Assembly: GCA_963821715.1 (NCBI GenBank)
Contig: CAWGET010000004.1
Location: 124,001-188,000, forward strand
Direction: 5' to 3'
Origin: CAWGET01 sp963821715
GTDB taxonomy: Bacteria; Bacteroidota; Ignavibacteria; Ignavibacteriales; Melioribacteraceae
DNA length: 64,000 nt
The translations under genes were made by a program, and so were the position numbers. This document shows positions 61,863 through 64,000 of the stretch, one piece after another (the first letter of the stretch is position 1; every line of letters starts with the position of its first letter). The notes beneath the pieces are model-generated. The model was given only the letters and a program-made list of their open reading frames with translations, made no database searches and was not told the DNA's origin.

Positions 61863-63023
61863 TTAAATTAACTCTTCTATTTTTTCAGCGGCTTTTACCC
61901 ACGATTCGTTTTTAACTATTTCCATACCCTTTATTTATACGGTCTTCATTATTGCTATTTACAGCTTTGTCTAAATTTTCTAAAAACTCTTCTTTATTTG
62001 AAGATAAAAATACTACATCCGCAAAATTATTTCTTATCTCTTCAATTTCTGATTGAAACCACCGGCTTTCCCAAGGCAAGATATTCCTTGATTTTTAGCG
62101 GCGATGAATTTTTTATCCAATCTTTCATTACCCAAAAGTTTAAGCAGACATCGAAGTAATTGCCGAAAGCAGGAATATCAGAATAATCTCTTTTACCAAG
62201 AAAAAATACGTTATTCATTTTTTCTATTTCATATAAGCATTATTTTCTTTTCTTCCGATAAACACAAAATTATAACCAGGCCTTTTTTCAGCGCAATATT
62301 TTAGCAACTCCCAATCATTGGATACAGTAAAGGTTCCGAAATATCCGCAAATGGGTTTGTTTATTTTTTCCATCTCACCAATTGTTCTTCGTTTTTGATC
62401 TTCACCATAAAAAAATCAACGTCAACTCCATGAGGAAGATAATGCGCTTCTCTTCCCGATTTTTCCGACACGTATTCCGTAAGCAATTTGGAAGCGCAGA
62501 ATAATTCATCGCATTTTGTATAAAGCAACTTATCCAAATTTGATATTAATTTTTTCCCTTCGCCGTCAAGCACACGGGCTTCTGTATATTTATCGGAATA
62601 ATAATAAAAAGATTTTTCGTGCTTAATGAAATCAATCGCTTTTCCGTATAAAGGAGTACTGAAAAATAAAACCGGATTGTGAATGTTCAAAATCGTTTGA
62701 AGAATTTTTAACTGAGTCTTTAATAAAAAATTATTTAAATCTTGCGCTTTACCTTCTTTAAATTTGGGTATGATAACCGGCGTATAAACGTAAAAACCGT
62801 CGTCTACCTTTTTTAACGCCTTCGCATAACTTTTTAATTTGCGGAAAATTTTTTTCAGCGCACCCGAACCGGATTTACGGACCGAAGGGAAATGAAATCC
62901 GACTTGGTTTATCCACAAAATTTTATAACCTTTTTTCCAAAACGCTTTAGAAATATGATAACGGGAATGCGGATTGCTTATCCAGTAGTCGTCGCCCGCA
63001 AAATGAATAATCGATTTGGACAT
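61863..63023 (-). pseudogene. Decayed GT4-type glycosyltransferase
   Basis: The N-terminal half is open (63023-62361: SIIHFAGDDYWISNPHSRYHI to YLPHGVDVDFFM). A shift at about 62370 follows, then MEKINKPICGYFGTFTVSND, WELLKYCAEKRPGYNFVFIG, a lost base after NAYMK, NNVFFLGKRDYSDIPAF, SSPLKIKEYLALGKPVVS, another shift, EIEEIRNNFADVVFL and the final WVKAAEKIEELI ending at 61863. All donor-site motifs can be read in sequence order across frames. Four or more single-base lesions lie in the last 500 bp while the first 660 bp has none. It starts on the last base of the deacetylase stop (TAATG). Confidence 0.82.
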
Positions 63024-63829
63024 TAAACAGCTCCGTTGCCGGAAAACTTTTTGAAGATATCTTCCGAAGTCATAAATTCAACATTTTGCGTTTTTATCCA
63101 ATCCAAATAATCTTTCACTAATTTTATTTTATCAGGAGTGTTGTGATATCTGTGATGAAATAAAATTCCCGCGGTCGGATTTCCAAGATAAGTTTTAGTC
63201 TTTTCTTTTAATTCTTCAAGCGTAAAAAATTCGCAAGTCGTATCTTCGTCAATATATTTTTTAATAAAACTCACGTTAATATCAATTTCGAAAAGATCAG
63301 TTCCCGGATATTTATCGAGATGCCAGGAAATATGTTTATTGAACATAAATCCTTTTCCCAAAATATGTCCGAGTTTATAAAATGCGCGTCGAGTCCAATG
63401 ACTGTTAAAATGAGAATTAACAACTTTATAACCGCATTTATCAACAGCCTGCATGGCCGAAGGATTATAAACGCCGTAAGGGAAATTGATAGCGCTGAAC
63501 CAATTATCGCCGAAGTTTTCATTCATCAATTCTTTACCCCGGCATACTTCCTTATACTGTTCCTCAAATCCCCGCTGGCCTCCGAATTCTCCTTTTTCAA
63601 TTTTATTTTTTTTGGAATGATCGAATCCGTGCTGCATAATTTCTATTATTTCGGGATGCTTATTTTTCATATCCAAAACCCAGTCCGCCACTTCTTTGGT
63701 TACATTTGCAGGTTCTACGGCCAGAGTAATGGGAATTTTATATTCAATAAAAACATTTGTTAAATCAATTAGAGATTGATCCAGTTTATCTCTTACATCA
63801 TCGTTTCTAAAAGTTACAATGGTTTTCAT
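63023..63829 (-). CDS. Polysaccharide deacetylase-like (NodB-fold) protein
   Basis: 268 residues. VTFRNDDVRDKLDQSL carries the Asp pair of motif 1, IMQHGFDHSKKN the HxxxH of motif 2, and INFPYGVYNPSAMQAV motif 3. FHHRYHNT near the end supplies the late His. No signal peptide, so it may act on cytoplasmic or lipid-linked intermediates. Its start overlaps the upstream gene's 3' end by 23 bp, and its stop overlaps the start of the GT4 (TAATG). Confidence 0.85.
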   Translation of the reverse strand: MKTIVTFRNDDVRDKLDQSLIDLTNVFIEYKIPITLAVEPANVTKEVADWVLDMKNKHPEIIEIMQHGFDHSKKNKIEKGEFGGQRGFEEQYKEVCRGKELMNENFGDNWFSAINFPYGVYNPSAMQAVDKCGYKVVNSHFNSHWTRRAFYKLGHILGKGFMFNKHISWHLDKYPGTDLFEIDINVSFIKKYIDEDTTCEFFTLEELKEKTKTYLGNPTAGILFHHRYHNTPDKIKLVKDYLDWIKTQNVEFMTSEDIFKKFSGNGAV

Positions 63830-64000
63830 TCTTAGTCTTTTTTCTTTTTAAAATTCTTTTTTTTATAATTTTTTCGTTGACGATCGGAATGATAAAGGGC
63901 AGATAGTTATAGAAATTTTTTAGCAATATTTTTCTTACACGTTTCTGATTACTCGAGTGCCCTTTTTCCGAAGTTTCATAAATGAGTCTGTCAATCTCCT
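63807..64000 (-). CDS. 3' end of an unidentified gene, cut by the window edge
   Basis: A frame open from the right window edge to TAG at 63807 reads EIDRLIYETSEKGHSSNQKR, then VRKILLKNFYNYLPFIIPIV and a very basic tail KKRILKRKKTKNENHCNF. It overlaps the deacetylase start by 23 bp, as is common in this cluster. Sixty-four residues are too few for a family assignment. Confidence 0.5.
   Translation of the reverse strand, partial: EIDRLIYETSEKGHSSNQKRVRKILLKNFYNYLPFIIPIVNEKIIKKRILKRKKTKNENHCNF

Overview
The window comes from an AT-rich Bacteroidota-type genome, most likely an Ignavibacteria-like (Chlorobi/Ignavibacteriota) bacterium. Seen directly: C-terminal type IX secretion sorting motifs (NYPNPFNP followed by a KLILMK- or KMILVK-type end), a dockerin-like GDAN.DG..KYNG..NDR tail, a TonB receptor with an N-terminal carboxypeptidase-regulatory-like domain, and lipoproteins with LVVSSC/ILFIGC lipoboxes. 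No tRNA, rRNA, insertion sequence, phage gene or CRISPR array was recognised.

Layout. 1-4.4 kb: the end of a secreted GHL10-type glycosidase-like protein and a large amidase lipoprotein. 4.4-7.5 kb (minus): TonB receptor plus EamA exporter. 7.7-26 kb: mostly housekeeping on the plus strand: prfA, an S66 LD-carboxypeptidase with priA, a run tnaA / unknown / amrA / amrB / DUF2520, glycyl-tRNA synthetase with a BtuF-like lipoprotein, a GT2, 5-formyl-THF cyclo-ligase and pncB. A DUF4920 protein, a Yip1-family protein and two small membrane proteins are interspersed. 26-64 kb: a very long surface-polysaccharide locus, nearly all on the minus strand. It holds GT2, GT4 and GT39-like glycosyltransferases, a GT2-GtrA fusion, a Wzc-type tyrosine autokinase, an initiating sugar-phosphate transferase, a Gfo/Idh oxidoreductase, hexapeptide acyltransferase and DegT aminotransferase (an acetamido-sugar route), AsnB, a GlpD-like dehydrogenase, SDR epimerases, polysaccharide deacetylases and a UbiA-type polyprenyl-phosphate pentosyl-donor enzyme. 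Only a pair of related membrane proteins at 39.3-40.8 kb runs the other way.

Two things stand out. First, broken reading frames are frequent and of two kinds. Single one-base lesions interrupt otherwise perfect genes (EamA, tnaA, pncB, the sugar transferase). Patches with many lesions or deletions lie inside the polysaccharide locus: a secreted SGNH hydrolase and a T9SS protein at 33-36 kb, a GT39 remnant at 32.9 kb, an FkbM fragment and an internally deleted flippase at 40.8-41.4 kb, and a CapK-like ligase plus a GT4 at 60.5-63 kb. The patches fit gene turnover in a variable surface-glycan locus; the single lesions could be assembly errors. Second, heptanucleotide tandem repeats sit at three successive gene junctions (58.1, 58.3 and 59.3 kb) around ubiA, which is also flanked by a 16-bp direct repeat. 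In addition, glycyl-tRNA synthetase has no ATG, GTG or TTG that would keep its conserved N-terminus, and appears to start at ATC.
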